DNA of 25,260 nt from Desulfobacteraceae bacterium. Lineage in GTDB: Bacteria > Desulfobacterota > Desulfobacteria > Desulfobacterales > ETH-SRB1. This document shows positions 8,507 through 15,830 of this stretch, piece after piece. Location of the stretch: contig JABMRH010000225.1 of the NCBI GenBank assembly GCA_013202725.1, forward strand, positions 1 through 25,260, in the 5' to 3' direction. Each line of letters opens with the position of its first letter. Within the stretch, counting starts at the first letter, position 1. The notes beneath the pieces were generated by a model. The model was not told where the DNA came from and made no database searches. It saw only the letters and a list, made by a program, of their open reading frames with translations. Position numbers and translations under genes: made by a program.

Positions 8507-8859
8507 GGGGGCGAAACGGCTTCGACGGGGATAAGGAAGCTAAGGTTGCATATCGAGCTCCTGTCAGCTCGTAAAAATGATAGGGACTTAAAATAATCGC
8601 AGATGATTATAACTACGCTTTAGCCGCTTAGACGGCTAACGTCCTGCCGGATTATTCCTGCGCATCCGGCAAGGGCGCCGATTAGTGGGATAGCCGTCCG
8701 GATTTCCTGTTAAAGGATTGGCGAAATTTTACAGGATAGCCTTTCAAGTAGCCTGCCTGAGGGGGACTTGAAAAGGCGAAAGCTAAAGCTCAGGCTAAAT
8801 ATGTAGATGCCTTTGTGGAATATTTTCGGACGCGGGTTCGACTCCCGCCGCCTCCACCA
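8507..8859 (+). ncRNA. ssrA: Transfer-messenger RNA (tmRNA, SsrA)
   Basis: A 353-nucleotide one-piece tmRNA. The 5' end GGGGGCG (8507-8513) pairs with CGCCTCC before the encoded 3' CCA, giving the seven-pair acceptor stem. The T-arm GGGTTCGACTCCC is visible near 8834-8846. The tag reading frame starts at the resume codon GCA 8599 and ends at TAG 8629-8631. It encodes ADDYNYALAA, so with the alanine carried by tmRNA the full tag is AADDYNYALAA. The LAA ending is the classic ClpXP/ClpAP recognition signal. It follows smpB on the same strand. The convergent dsrN stop codon lies only 5 bp beyond its 3' end, and no intrinsic terminator is visible between them. Confidence 0.98.
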
Positions 8860-8864
8860 TAGTT

Positions 8865-10292
8865 TTAGAATCCCTTTTTTGATTTGTTTCTATAGGAAAT
8901 AGCATTTTGAACCAGGGCATTGGCCCAAAAAGGTGTGCCCAGAGCATGAATATGGGTATATGTTGCCAGCACATTTTTATAACAAACGCCGTCTTTTTTA
9001 TTAATAAAGCCTGCCCCCCTTTTCATGCAAAAAACCAGGTCATTGTCAGCTCCCATCCATTTTAAAACCCGGGAATAGTGAAATTCATGTCCTCTGATTT
9101 CAGCGCCGACTTTAAAATAGGGGTTTTCTCTTTCCACTTTTATAATTGTGTATCCATGCCCTTGGGGCCTTTTTGAAAGCCCGAAAACAACAGGTAAAAC
9201 ATCTGCCATTGGATATGATTTTCCGTCAAGAACAAGCTCTTTCCCGAGATACATCAAACCGCCGCATTCAGCATATATGGGAAGCCCATCCTCGGCTAAT
9301 GATTTTAATTGCTGTTTGAATGTAACCTTTTCAGCCAGTTCTTTTGCATGTGTTTCAGGGAATCCGCCTCCAATATACAGGGCATCTACAGGCGGAATGG
9401 CGCTGTCGGAAAAAGGACTGATAAATACAGTCTTGGCGCCTAATGAAATAAGAGCCTCAATATTTTCAGGATAGTAGAACTGGAATGCTGAATCCTTGAC
9501 TATTCCTATTCTTGGGGCTGGTTGTCCGTTGCTGGTTAACACCCCCCTTAGTCCCCCCTCAAGGGGGGATTTAGGGGGGTGTTGTTCGTTGATGGTTGAT
9601 TTGGAGGCTTGATTTGCGATTTCCTCTATGGCGGTTAGGTCAAGATATTTCGATGCTGTTTGAGAAACAGCGGCAATGGAATCTTTTGCCCAGGTATGTT
9701 CGGGAGTCGGAATGAGTCCCATGTGGCGTTCCGGAAAATTCTGCTTTCCCAGTTTCGGCACGGCGCCTAATACAGATATGCCACAGTAGTGTTCAATACT
9801 TTTGCGGAGTATATTTTCATGTCTTGGCCCGGCGATGCGGTTTAATATAACCCCTTTTATCTTAACATCCGGATCGAACTGCATGCAACCAGAGACAACC
9901 GCGGCCATAGTTCTGGTGGTTTTTGTGCAGTCAATACACAAAACAACAGGAGCTTTAAGCAGCTTCGCGAGCTCGGCAGTGCTGGTGTTTCCCTCAACAT
10001 CTATGCCGTCATAAAGCCCTCGGTTGCCTTCTATAACCGCAATATCTCTGTTTATGAAACGTGAAAGAAATGAATTAAGGACTTGCTCTTCTTTTATCAT
10101 GAAGGTGTCCAGATTATAGCAGGGTCTGCCTGCCGCAAGCGCCAGCCAGCCGGCATCAATATAATCAGGACCTTTTTTAAACGGAGCTACTTTTTTCCCA
10201 AGATTAGTCCATGCGGCAATAATACCAATAGATATTATGGTTTTCCCCGCTCCTCCCCGCAAAGCCGCAATAATAATTCTGGGAATATCCAT
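8865..10292 (-). CDS. dsrN: CbiA-type a,c-diamide synthase, probable siroheme amidase DsrN
   Basis: A 475-residue protein of the cobyrinate/hydrogenobyrinate a,c-diamide synthase family. The N-terminal ATPase domain has a P-loop (RGGAGKT) near residue 12, DYIDAGWL and EGNRGLYDG. The C-terminal glutamine amidotransferase domain has the nucleophile cysteine in AECGGLMYLG. In dsr loci this family member is called DsrN and is thought to amidate siroheme for DsrAB. The genomic position after dsrABD favours that over cobalamin synthesis, though CbiA activity is not excluded. ATG 10292 is chosen because MDIPRII begins the domain; an upstream in-frame start would translate repeat DNA. Residues about 237-252 (HPPKSPLEGGLRGVL) are encoded by an inserted palindrome in the interdomain linker. 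Confidence 0.85.
   Translation of the reverse strand: MDIPRIIIAALRGGAGKTIISIGIIAAWTNLGKKVAPFKKGPDYIDAGWLALAAGRPCYNLDTFMIKEEQVLNSFLSRFINRDIAVIEGNRGLYDGIDVEGNTSTAELAKLLKAPVVLCIDCTKTTRTMAAVVSGCMQFDPDVKIKGVILNRIAGPRHENILRKSIEHYCGISVLGAVPKLGKQNFPERHMGLIPTPEHTWAKDSIAAVSQTASKYLDLTAIEEIANQASKSTINEQHPPKSPLEGGLRGVLTSNGQPAPRIGIVKDSAFQFYYPENIEALISLGAKTVFISPFSDSAIPPVDALYIGGGFPETHAKELAEKVTFKQQLKSLAEDGLPIYAECGGLMYLGKELVLDGKSYPMADVLPVVFGLSKRPQGHGYTIIKVERENPYFKVGAEIRGHEFHYSRVLKWMGADNDLVFCMKRGAGFINKKDGVCYKNVLATYTHIHALGTPFWANALVQNAISYRNKSKKGF
9521..9600. repeat. GC-rich palindrome with flanking direct repeats inside dsrN
   Basis: A 46-bp near-perfect palindrome (9538-9583) made of runs of C then runs of G. It is flanked by 20-bp imperfect direct repeats beginning GTTGTCCGTTGC (9521) and GTTGTTCGTTGA (9581), with 16 of 20 bases identical. 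It is read in frame as HPPKSPLEGGLRGVL, low-complexity sequence unlike the rest of the protein, between the ATPase and amidotransferase domains. This is a mobile palindromic repeat domesticated as protein sequence. Confidence 0.75.
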
Positions 10293-10594
10293 ATATTTTA
10301 ATCCACAGATTACGCAGATTTCATAGATTTTTCTGCCTGTGCGTGTCCGCACACAGACAGGCATGAGTTGTTGGGTTAAATTCCCCGCAGCCTGTGTCGA
10401 AGCGGAAGCAAAGATCCAGCTTATACGGAGCTGCGGCGCAGTTCATTAAATAACTTGTGGTTCCAAAAGAAAATGGCATAAGACGCAACGCAAGCTTCAA
10501 AATTATACAAAAAGCCTTATGCCTTATGCCACACAAAAAAATCTATCTTTTGTTATAGCGCAAAATGTTAAAAAAGTCTCAAATTGAAAATCTT
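10293..10594. repeat. dsrD-dsrN intergenic region with two hairpins and repeat DNA
   Basis: This 302-bp spacer has no convincing gene. Near dsrN it holds ATCCACAGATTACGCAGATT, a word typical of dispersed repeats, next to a hairpin (TGCCTGTGCGTGT 10334-10346 with ACACAGACAGGCA 10351-10363, 11 of 13 pairs). Closer to dsrD a second fold pairs TGGCATAAG with CTTATGCCA on the transcribed strand (about 10473-10531), with TATAAT (minus strand, 10502-10507) in the loop. The spacer may separate dsrN from dsrABD transcriptionally, with the TATAAT as a possible dsrN promoter element. Confidence 0.5.
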
Positions 10595-10837
10595 TTATTC
10601 TTCTTCGCCTTCGCCGTGAGCCTGTTTGCCGGCACCTTTAAGCCCATACATCGAGGTGCTGCCGCTTGACCAGTATTCAAGAACTCCGTCTGTTACCATC
10701 TGGGTAATATATTTTTTCGCAGGTCTGGGCTTTTCATCAAGTATTTTGGCAAGGTCATTGAAATAAAATTTAGACTTTGTTTTTGCTTTCTTTTTCAGCG
10801 CTTCAACAATTTTCTCGACTGCTTCAGCTTGATCCAT
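10595..10837 (-). CDS. dsrD: Dissimilatory sulfite reductase-associated protein DsrD
   Basis: An 80-residue DsrD, a small winged-helix protein specific to the reductive dsr pathway. Family knowledge: DsrD does not appear to act through DNA but binds DsrAB and stimulates sulfite reduction as an allosteric activator. The sequence shows the typical helix-turn-helix core (KFYFNDLAKILDEKPRPAKK), the hydrophobic patch VLEYWSSGST and an acidic glycine-rich tail (GEGEEE). Length matches known DsrD (about 78-80). AAAGGGG lies seven bases before the ATG. It follows dsrB after 74 bp that contain a strong hairpin. Its presence marks this as a sulfite-reducing, not sulfur-oxidising, locus. Confidence 0.95.
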   Translation of the reverse strand: MDQAEAVEKIVEALKKKAKTKSKFYFNDLAKILDEKPRPAKKYITQMVTDGVLEYWSSGSTSMYGLKGAGKQAHGEGEEE

Positions 10838-10861
10838 TATCTTGCCCCTTTTCTATTCAAA

Positions 10862-10888
10862 GCAGGGAACACGGTTTGTGTTCCCTGC
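10862..10888 (-). promoter_or_regulatory. Perfect 11-bp hairpin between dsrB and dsrD
   Basis: GCAGGGAACAC (10862-10872) and GTGTTCCCTGC (10878-10888) are perfect reverse complements around a 5-base loop. On the transcribed minus strand only TTTGAA follows, with no U-tract, so it is more likely a processing, mRNA-stabilising or attenuating element than a full terminator. It could set different DsrD and DsrAB levels. Confidence 0.65.
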
Positions 10889-10911
10889 CGGTTATATATC
10901 TATCTTAATCT

Positions 10912-12057
10912 TTAGAACTTAAAGTTTGTTGTCTGACGCCATGTATAATAGGCAGGATCGCGGAAATCATCGATAAGATGATGCGTAAACTCAAGTTCGC
11001 ATTTCTCAAAGAATCTTTCCCATCCGATCCTCTCTGCCCACTGGCCGAGACGTTCATACTTATTGGCGTCTTTTGAGTAAGCATCTATCATTCTCTTTAT
11101 TGTAGCGGTCATGGTAGGCCAGCGAGGCATTTCGTTTTTAATAAAGGCCACAACCACCTTGGAGAATTTCGGCGCGTCTCTCCTGTTGGAAATTTTACCG
11201 CCGGCCATTAGCACTATTCCGTCGCCTTCAGTATCAGCAAGAGGCATGGATGGGCACATTGTGTAACAGTTGCCGCAGAACATGCACTTTTCCTCTTTAA
11301 CCGAAACGGTTTTCAGTTCTTTGCCGCCTATCTCAATTTTGGTCGGTTTAATTGCCGCGGTAGGACATGCGGCAATGGCCAGAGGAATTTCGCACATCTT
11401 GTCGATATATTCATGATCGATCATCGGCGGTTTGCGGTGATAGCCTAAAATCGCGATATCAGAGCAATGGACCGCGCCGCACATGTTCAGGCAGCAGGCC
11501 ATGGATACGCGAAGTTTTGCAGGGAGCTTCATGTCGGTAAATTGATCAAAGAGCACATCCATGGTAGCTTTTACAGTTCCAGATGCGTCGGTTGCCGGTG
11601 TGTGGCAGTGAATCCATCCCTGTGTGTGCACGACATTGGTAACACCTGCGCCGGTTCCGCCAATGGGAAATTTGTAACTCCCGCCAGCGAACTTCCTGCT
11701 CAGAAGATCCTCCTTCATAGGCTTTACGTTCTCTTCTTTATCCGTCATGAACTCGATGTTGTTCCTGGTCGTAAACCTTAAGTATCCATCACAATATTTG
11801 TTTGCGATTTCATTAATTTCACGTATATGGGTTACGCTCATTAAACGACATCCACCTACTCTAACAGTATAAACTTTGTCGCCTGATTCTGCGACATGGA
11901 CCAGAATGCCTGGCTCAAGAATTTCATGATACAGCCATTTACCCTTGTTTTTTGCAATAACAGGAGGGTAAAATTCATCAAATTTTCTCGGACCGATGTC
12001 GGTTATTCTGTTTTCCATCGGTTTTTTTGGATTGTATCCTGATGATATAAATGCCAT
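10912..12057 (-). CDS. dsrB: Dissimilatory sulfite reductase beta subunit
   Basis: A 381-residue DsrB, the subunit holding the catalytic siroheme in the DsrAB heterotetramer that reduces sulfite in the cytoplasm. The siroheme-coupled [4Fe-4S] ligands are C151 (WIHCHTPA), C188, C189 and C193 (ACCLNMCG). This is the numbering I recall for the Desulfovibrio enzyme. A ferredoxin-like insert has CMFCGNCYTMCP, and an additional CP (ACPTAAIKP) completes its cluster. ATG 12057 is chosen: it yields the standard N-terminus MAFISSGYNP, and AGGAGGG lies 9 bases upstream, starting inside the dsrA stop region. The gap from dsrA is 13 bp. No key residue is missing. Confidence 0.98.
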   Translation of the reverse strand: MAFISSGYNPKKPMENRITDIGPRKFDEFYPPVIAKNKGKWLYHEILEPGILVHVAESGDKVYTVRVGGCRLMSVTHIREINEIANKYCDGYLRFTTRNNIEFMTDKEENVKPMKEDLLSRKFAGGSYKFPIGGTGAGVTNVVHTQGWIHCHTPATDASGTVKATMDVLFDQFTDMKLPAKLRVSMACCLNMCGAVHCSDIAILGYHRKPPMIDHEYIDKMCEIPLAIAACPTAAIKPTKIEIGGKELKTVSVKEEKCMFCGNCYTMCPSMPLADTEGDGIVLMAGGKISNRRDAPKFSKVVVAFIKNEMPRWPTMTATIKRMIDAYSKDANKYERLGQWAERIGWERFFEKCELEFTHHLIDDFRDPAYYTWRQTTNFKF

Positions 12058-12070
12058 GATTATTTCCCTC

Positions 12071-13387
12071 CTATCTTTGATGAAATTTTCTAAATTCGTT
12101 AATATCACGATCGAATCCGCCTTCAACCTCATCCGCTTTCCAGAATACATACGGATTTGACCGGGGTTCCTGAATCATTCGCGGATCTGCTTTAAAACCG
12201 GTTACCTCGAGCAGCTTCTGCATACCCTCACGTTTGATTAATTCACCAAGACGCTCACGGTTTTTGCCTTCTTCCATCCACCAATCCCATATAGGCTCAA
12301 TCACTGTTTCCTTGATTTCAGTATAAGGCGGTTCAACCTTGATAAAAGGAACAAGGAGTGTGGCCATCTGAGCGCCATCAAGAATAGGAGCCTTGGCGCC
12401 GACCAGAAGAGTGGCGCCTTTGTCATTACCAACTCTGAGAGCCCTCGGCATGACATTAATACAGTGCATGCACCTTGTGCATTCAGGTGTATTGATTTCA
12501 AGCTTTCCATCATCATACCGCATGCATTTAGTGGGGCAAAGATCTATAACCTCTTTCTGGATATCAAACGGGCCCCAGTCGCGACCTGCATGAGCTCCGG
12601 CATTTGGCGGAAATTCTCCACCGATATATGCCTTGACAGCTTCCTGGTCGATGCGTATATCATCTCGCCATGTGCCTATAAATGCGATGTCTGATCTTGC
12701 AATAGAGGCCACACAGCAGTTGGGACACCCATCAAATTTGAATTTAAATTTGTACGGAAATGCGGGGCGGTGAAGCTCATCCTGGTATTCATTTGTAAGA
12801 TCGTGGCAAATATCCTGTGTGTCGAAGCAGGCAAATTCACAACGTGACGAGCCGAGACAGTCGGAAGGAGTACGCAGGTTTGACCCGGAACCCCCCAGAT
12901 CCTGGTTCAGGTTATGTCCCAGTTCCCAGAAGACCTCTTCGAGTTGAGGCGTTGTCGTGCCAAGAAAAATAATATCTCCTGTTGCGCCATGCATGTTTGT
13001 AAGACCGCTCCCGCGGCGTTCCCAAAGATCGCAGATATCTTCAAGATATTTAGTGGTATAATACTTGCCGGCGGGCTGGCTTACACGCATTGTATGGAAA
13101 TGCGCAACGCCCGGGAACATTTGAGGCTGATCAACATATCTTCCGATAACTCCGCCTCCATAGCCGAATACACCTACGATTCCACCGTGTTTCCAGTGAG
13201 TCCTGCCGTGCTTATAGGATAATTCAACCACGCCCAGAAGGTCATCACAGCAATCCTGCGGGATCTGGTATTCAATATTTCTCTCATTCTTTGCCCTTGA
13301 TTCAGCCTCCTGTTTCAGGTCGGACACAAAACTCGGCCACGGCCCGCTTTCAAGCTGGTCTAAAAAAGGGGTTTCATGTTTTGCCAT
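12071..13387 (-). CDS. dsrA: Dissimilatory sulfite reductase alpha subunit
   Basis: A 438-residue DsrA, structural partner of DsrB. The siroheme-site cysteines are C177 and C183 (CLGSSRCEF) and C221 and C225 (GCPNCCVAS), in the pattern C-x5-C...C-x3-C. The ferredoxin domain shows CPTKCMRY and CTRCMHCINVMP. The N-terminus (MAKHETPFLDQLESGPWPSF) and length are typical. GGAGGT (13396-13401) lies 8 bases before the ATG. With dsrB, dsrD and dsrN it forms the core of dissimilatory sulfate/sulfite respiration; DsrC, DsrMKJOP, AprAB and Sat are outside the window. The sequence looks intact, as in canonical sulfate reducers. Confidence 0.98.
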   Translation of the reverse strand: MAKHETPFLDQLESGPWPSFVSDLKQEAESRAKNERNIEYQIPQDCCDDLLGVVELSYKHGRTHWKHGGIVGVFGYGGGVIGRYVDQPQMFPGVAHFHTMRVSQPAGKYYTTKYLEDICDLWERRGSGLTNMHGATGDIIFLGTTTPQLEEVFWELGHNLNQDLGGSGSNLRTPSDCLGSSRCEFACFDTQDICHDLTNEYQDELHRPAFPYKFKFKFDGCPNCCVASIARSDIAFIGTWRDDIRIDQEAVKAYIGGEFPPNAGAHAGRDWGPFDIQKEVIDLCPTKCMRYDDGKLEINTPECTRCMHCINVMPRALRVGNDKGATLLVGAKAPILDGAQMATLLVPFIKVEPPYTEIKETVIEPIWDWWMEEGKNRERLGELIKREGMQKLLEVTGFKADPRMIQEPRSNPYVFWKADEVEGGFDRDINEFRKFHQR

Positions 13388-13696
13388 TATTTATTACCTC
13401 CATTATTTTGAAAATTAGCCGTTCTGACTACAAAGAAATTTTACCTCCCCTTTCGGGCTTTTCCGGTCACCTCCTTTCACCTTGCAGTTATATTTTTTTT
13501 TACAATTTTGTCTTGGCAACTTAATGCTATTAATATGTATCATATCTTGAAACCTTTAAAATTAATCTTGATTATTGTCAATAAAAAAAGACTGGTTTCA
13601 TAAGGTTATTAACAATAAAATATTTATTGCTGATTTAAGCATCCCATTTTGAGGATCAACCTGCAACATATTCCATATATTGTGTGTTAAACAATT
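13388..13696 (-). promoter_or_regulatory. dsrA 5' leader and promoter region
   Basis: The dsrA leader holds three Shine-Dalgarno-like words on the transcribed strand within about 80 bases: AAAGGAGGTGA (13467-13477), GGGGAGGTAA (13441-13450) and the functional GGAGGT (13396-13401). Between the first two, CCC-GAAA-GGG forms a small GNRA-type hairpin. A TTGACA lies further up (13577-13582, minus), but no good -10 box follows at standard spacing. A poorer pair, AAGACA then TATAAC, exists nearer the gene. No protein-coding gene was recognised in the spacer. Confidence 0.4.
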
Positions 13697-13795
13697 ATTG
13701 ATAAATTTGTAAAAAGTCGAATTTATCAGAGGTCAGGGATCAGGTTAAAACAATTGTCTGTTTAATCATATACCTAACACCTAACACCTAACACT
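13697..13795. repeat. Composite intergenic repeat, copy 2, with CCTAACA tandem heptamers
   Basis: The stem GATAAATT (13700-13707) with AATTTATC (13720-13727) surrounds a GTAAAAAGTCG-containing loop shared with copy 1. A core CAATT-GT-CTGTTTAATCA follows, then three perfect CCTAACA units (13773-13793). The array ends two bases from the stop codon of the 393-residue unknown gene. Confidence 0.65.
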
Positions 13796-14977
13796 TTATA
13801 TGCTGGTTACGACATCGAAAAGAATCTTTGCATGTTTCTTTATATTCTGCCTTATCACAGGGATCTCAGGCGCTAATGGATTGTATGAATTAACAACAGC
13901 TAAAGACAACTCATACAAATCCTTCTCAGTACAGGATGATAATAGATAATCATGAAAATAAGTATCAAAAGAATCAGAAAACAAACCGGTTGAATCTTTC
14001 CGGCGCAAACCCTGGAAAAAACCTTTCAGGGTTCCTTGAACGGCAATATCGTCAGACCACACAATGTCAGCTACTCCATTTAGCCTGTCGAGCCGCATCC
14101 TGATTGAAAGATTTAATAAAAATACCAGCATCGCCTCCAGTATCATTTCAACATTTTTGCCTGTATCTTCATCCTCTTCTTTTTTTGCAAACATGGGCGC
14201 ATATTGCCTGACCGTTACAAGCTTTAATTCAGCCTTATTATTTTGCAGCCTTATAACAAAGTCTCCGGCAGCATGATGCCAGGGAAATATCTGCTCAAAG
14301 GATTCAATATTATAATAACCGGTCAGAATCATGGCTGCCTGCCTGTAAAGTTCCAGGGTATTGTCCGATGAAAGAAAGTAGTGGCCCTGATCAGGGTCCC
14401 ATACTTCTATTTTGTTTTGTTTTTCTGTATTGTCATAGGAAATATGGAATTCATTATAACCATCAAACCATTCTCCAAGAAACATGATGATTTCATGCTC
14501 CCTGCCTTTTGCACAGGCTTTACCAATGCCATACACATGTGGAACAAACGAAAAGGCAAAATCGCTATTAAGCCTCTTAAGAGCGTTATATTCTTTATTA
14601 ATGTAACCTTTCCCGGAATCTGATATTGCAACATTTAATACAAACTTTAAATTTAACCCACTCAAAGAGGTTTCAACTATAGACGGATGATAAAATTCCC
14701 CGTGCTTTACCAGGCAAACTCGAATTTCTTCGATCTCTTCTGGTGCTATATGTTGATTTAATCTTTGAGAAATTGCAGAAATCAGGATTTCAAATCTATT
14801 TTTTTCGAGAAAAGAATGGACTGCGCTAAAGTAGTCTCCATAGGTGACAGAAATGCCGGTTACTCTCTGAGGCTGTTTTCTTGTTGTTGGGAGGGGAATA
14901 GACCATATTTCACTGTTTTTTTGCACTGAATTTTTTGCATCAGACAGGAAATACTTAAATTGCGGTTTATGGGGCAT
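13796..14977 (-). CDS. Conserved-looking protein of unknown function in YcaO cassette
   Basis: A 393-residue soluble protein that I do not recognise with confidence. There is no signal peptide or membrane segment. Some features resemble a degenerate kinase-like (APH/choline-kinase) fold: a strand-helix region with KFVLNVAIS and INKEYNALKRL, a FVPHVYGIG strand, a hinge-like IIMFLGEWFDG, and FPWHHAAGDFVIRL where an APH catalytic loop would lie. Canonical HxDxxxxN and DFG residues are not present, so any kinase idea is speculative. It starts 5 bp after the TPR gene and is almost certainly co-transcribed with it. It may be a substrate-binding or partner protein for the YcaO enzyme. Confidence 0.7.
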   Translation of the reverse strand: MPHKPQFKYFLSDAKNSVQKNSEIWSIPLPTTRKQPQRVTGISVTYGDYFSAVHSFLEKNRFEILISAISQRLNQHIAPEEIEEIRVCLVKHGEFYHPSIVETSLSGLNLKFVLNVAISDSGKGYINKEYNALKRLNSDFAFSFVPHVYGIGKACAKGREHEIIMFLGEWFDGYNEFHISYDNTEKQNKIEVWDPDQGHYFLSSDNTLELYRQAAMILTGYYNIESFEQIFPWHHAAGDFVIRLQNNKAELKLVTVRQYAPMFAKKEEDEDTGKNVEMILEAMLVFLLNLSIRMRLDRLNGVADIVWSDDIAVQGTLKGFFQGLRRKDSTGLFSDSFDTYFHDYLLSSCTEKDLYELSLAVVNSYNPLAPEIPVIRQNIKKHAKILFDVVTSI

Positions 14978-14982
14978 TTTGG

Positions 14983-15603
14983 TTATCGGTGGGTTTCTAT
15001 CTCTTTCAAAATTTCAGGGGCTACTTTATAACCAAGACTAATCGCTTTATCACAATGCTTGACAGCCAGACCATATTCCTCATTTTCAAGATAGGCTATT
15101 GCGAGGTTATTGTGTGCGACAGCAAAGGTCGGCTCCAGCTTCAAAACCTTAAGGTTTGTTATAATGCTCTCTTTAATCAACCCTTTCATCAGATAAGCAT
15201 TTGCCAATGTAGCATAAGCCTGTAGGAATTTGGAATTATAGGTAATAGCTTTTTGAAGCGAGTTAATAGCTTCATCAACATTTCCCATCTGCAAATGCAC
15301 AAAACCTATATTCCCATGACCTTCAGAAAATCCAGCCCTTACCTTGGTTGCATGTTTGTTGTATGCAAGACAAGCATCAAGGTCCCCGCGCTGCAAACAA
15401 AGCCCGCCTAACTGTACAAATGCTTCAGCAAGATTTGGGCTGCAATCGATTGCGGCATGAAGCTCATTTTCAGCTTCCTCATATTCTTTAATGCCCAGAA
15501 GGGCAACAGCAAGGTTGTAATGGGAGGTGCCGCATTCAGGATTTGAAGCTAATGCAGCTCGCAGGTTAGCAATATATTCTTTCGCATTTTTTGCTTGTTG
15601 CAT
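14983..15603 (-). CDS. TPR repeat protein in YcaO cassette
   Basis: A 206-residue protein made almost wholly of tetratricopeptide repeats (about five 34-residue units). Repeat signatures include SHYNLAVALLGIKEYEEAENEL, AFVQLGGLCLQRGDLDACL, GHGNIGFVHLQMGNVDEAI, AYATLANAYLMKGLIKESI and AHNNLAIAYLENEEYGLAV. TPR superhelices act as protein-binding scaffolds, so it may hold the substrate or link the YcaO enzyme to the 393-residue protein. ATG 15603 is chosen because AAGGA lies about seven bases upstream; an earlier in-frame TTG lies within a repeat element. It lies between ycaO and the unknown gene on the same strand. Confidence 0.88.
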   Translation of the reverse strand: MQQAKNAKEYIANLRAALASNPECGTSHYNLAVALLGIKEYEEAENELHAAIDCSPNLAEAFVQLGGLCLQRGDLDACLAYNKHATKVRAGFSEGHGNIGFVHLQMGNVDEAINSLQKAITYNSKFLQAYATLANAYLMKGLIKESIITNLKVLKLEPTFAVAHNNLAIAYLENEEYGLAVKHCDKAISLGYKVAPEILKEIETHR

Positions 15604-15634
15604 AATTATATCCTTAAATAAAGTTACAAGTAAC

Positions 15635-15780
15635 TGAGACTGTTGCAAAACAGCACTTTTTGTTCAATTCTGGTCATTGCGAGGAGCAACGCGACGTGGC
15701 AATCTCGTGGCTTATCAATGTATTATGAGATTGCTTCGCTTTGCTCGCAATGACAATGCTGGGGTTTTTCAAAGGTCTCA
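15635..15780. repeat. Nested palindromic MITE-like element between ycaO and TPR gene
   Basis: The outer ends TGAGACTGTTGCAAAA (15635-15650) and TTTTTCAAAGGTCTCA (15765-15780) are inverted, with 13 of 16 pairs. Nested inside is a second inverted repeat starting GTCATTGCGAGGAGC (15673) and ending GCTCGCAATGAC (15754), a widespread bacterial palindromic repeat. There is no coding capacity. The right-end word recurs as its exact reverse complement at 25037-25052. Confidence 0.7.
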
Positions 15781-15830
15781 ATGAGTATCAATTGATTTTT
15801 TTTGGTTATTATGGTGTAATCCTGATGTCA

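Noticed and set aside
8860..8885. Run of T bases after tmRNA as an intrinsic terminator
   Set aside because: No stem precedes it, and it lies inside the dsrN coding end.
10321..10536. Minus-strand 71-residue open frame between dsrD and dsrN
   Set aside because: It overlaps hairpins and repeat-like DNA, is cysteine-rich without a pattern and has no ribosome-binding site.
10293..10594. Cobalamin riboswitch upstream of the CbiA-family gene
   Set aside because: No B12-box-like conserved sequence was found; the hairpins look repeat-derived.
13291..13524. Plus-strand 77-residue open frame over the dsrA start
   Set aside because: It is antisense to the dsrA 5' end and leader, and has no start signal.
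13577..13582. TTGACA upstream of dsrA as a firm promoter call
   Set aside because: No acceptable -10 box lies 16-18 bp downstream, so it is only noted within the leader entry.
13773..13793. CCTAACA tandem array as a CRISPR or telomere-like array
   Set aside because: There are only three 7-bp units without spacers; it is part of the composite repeat.
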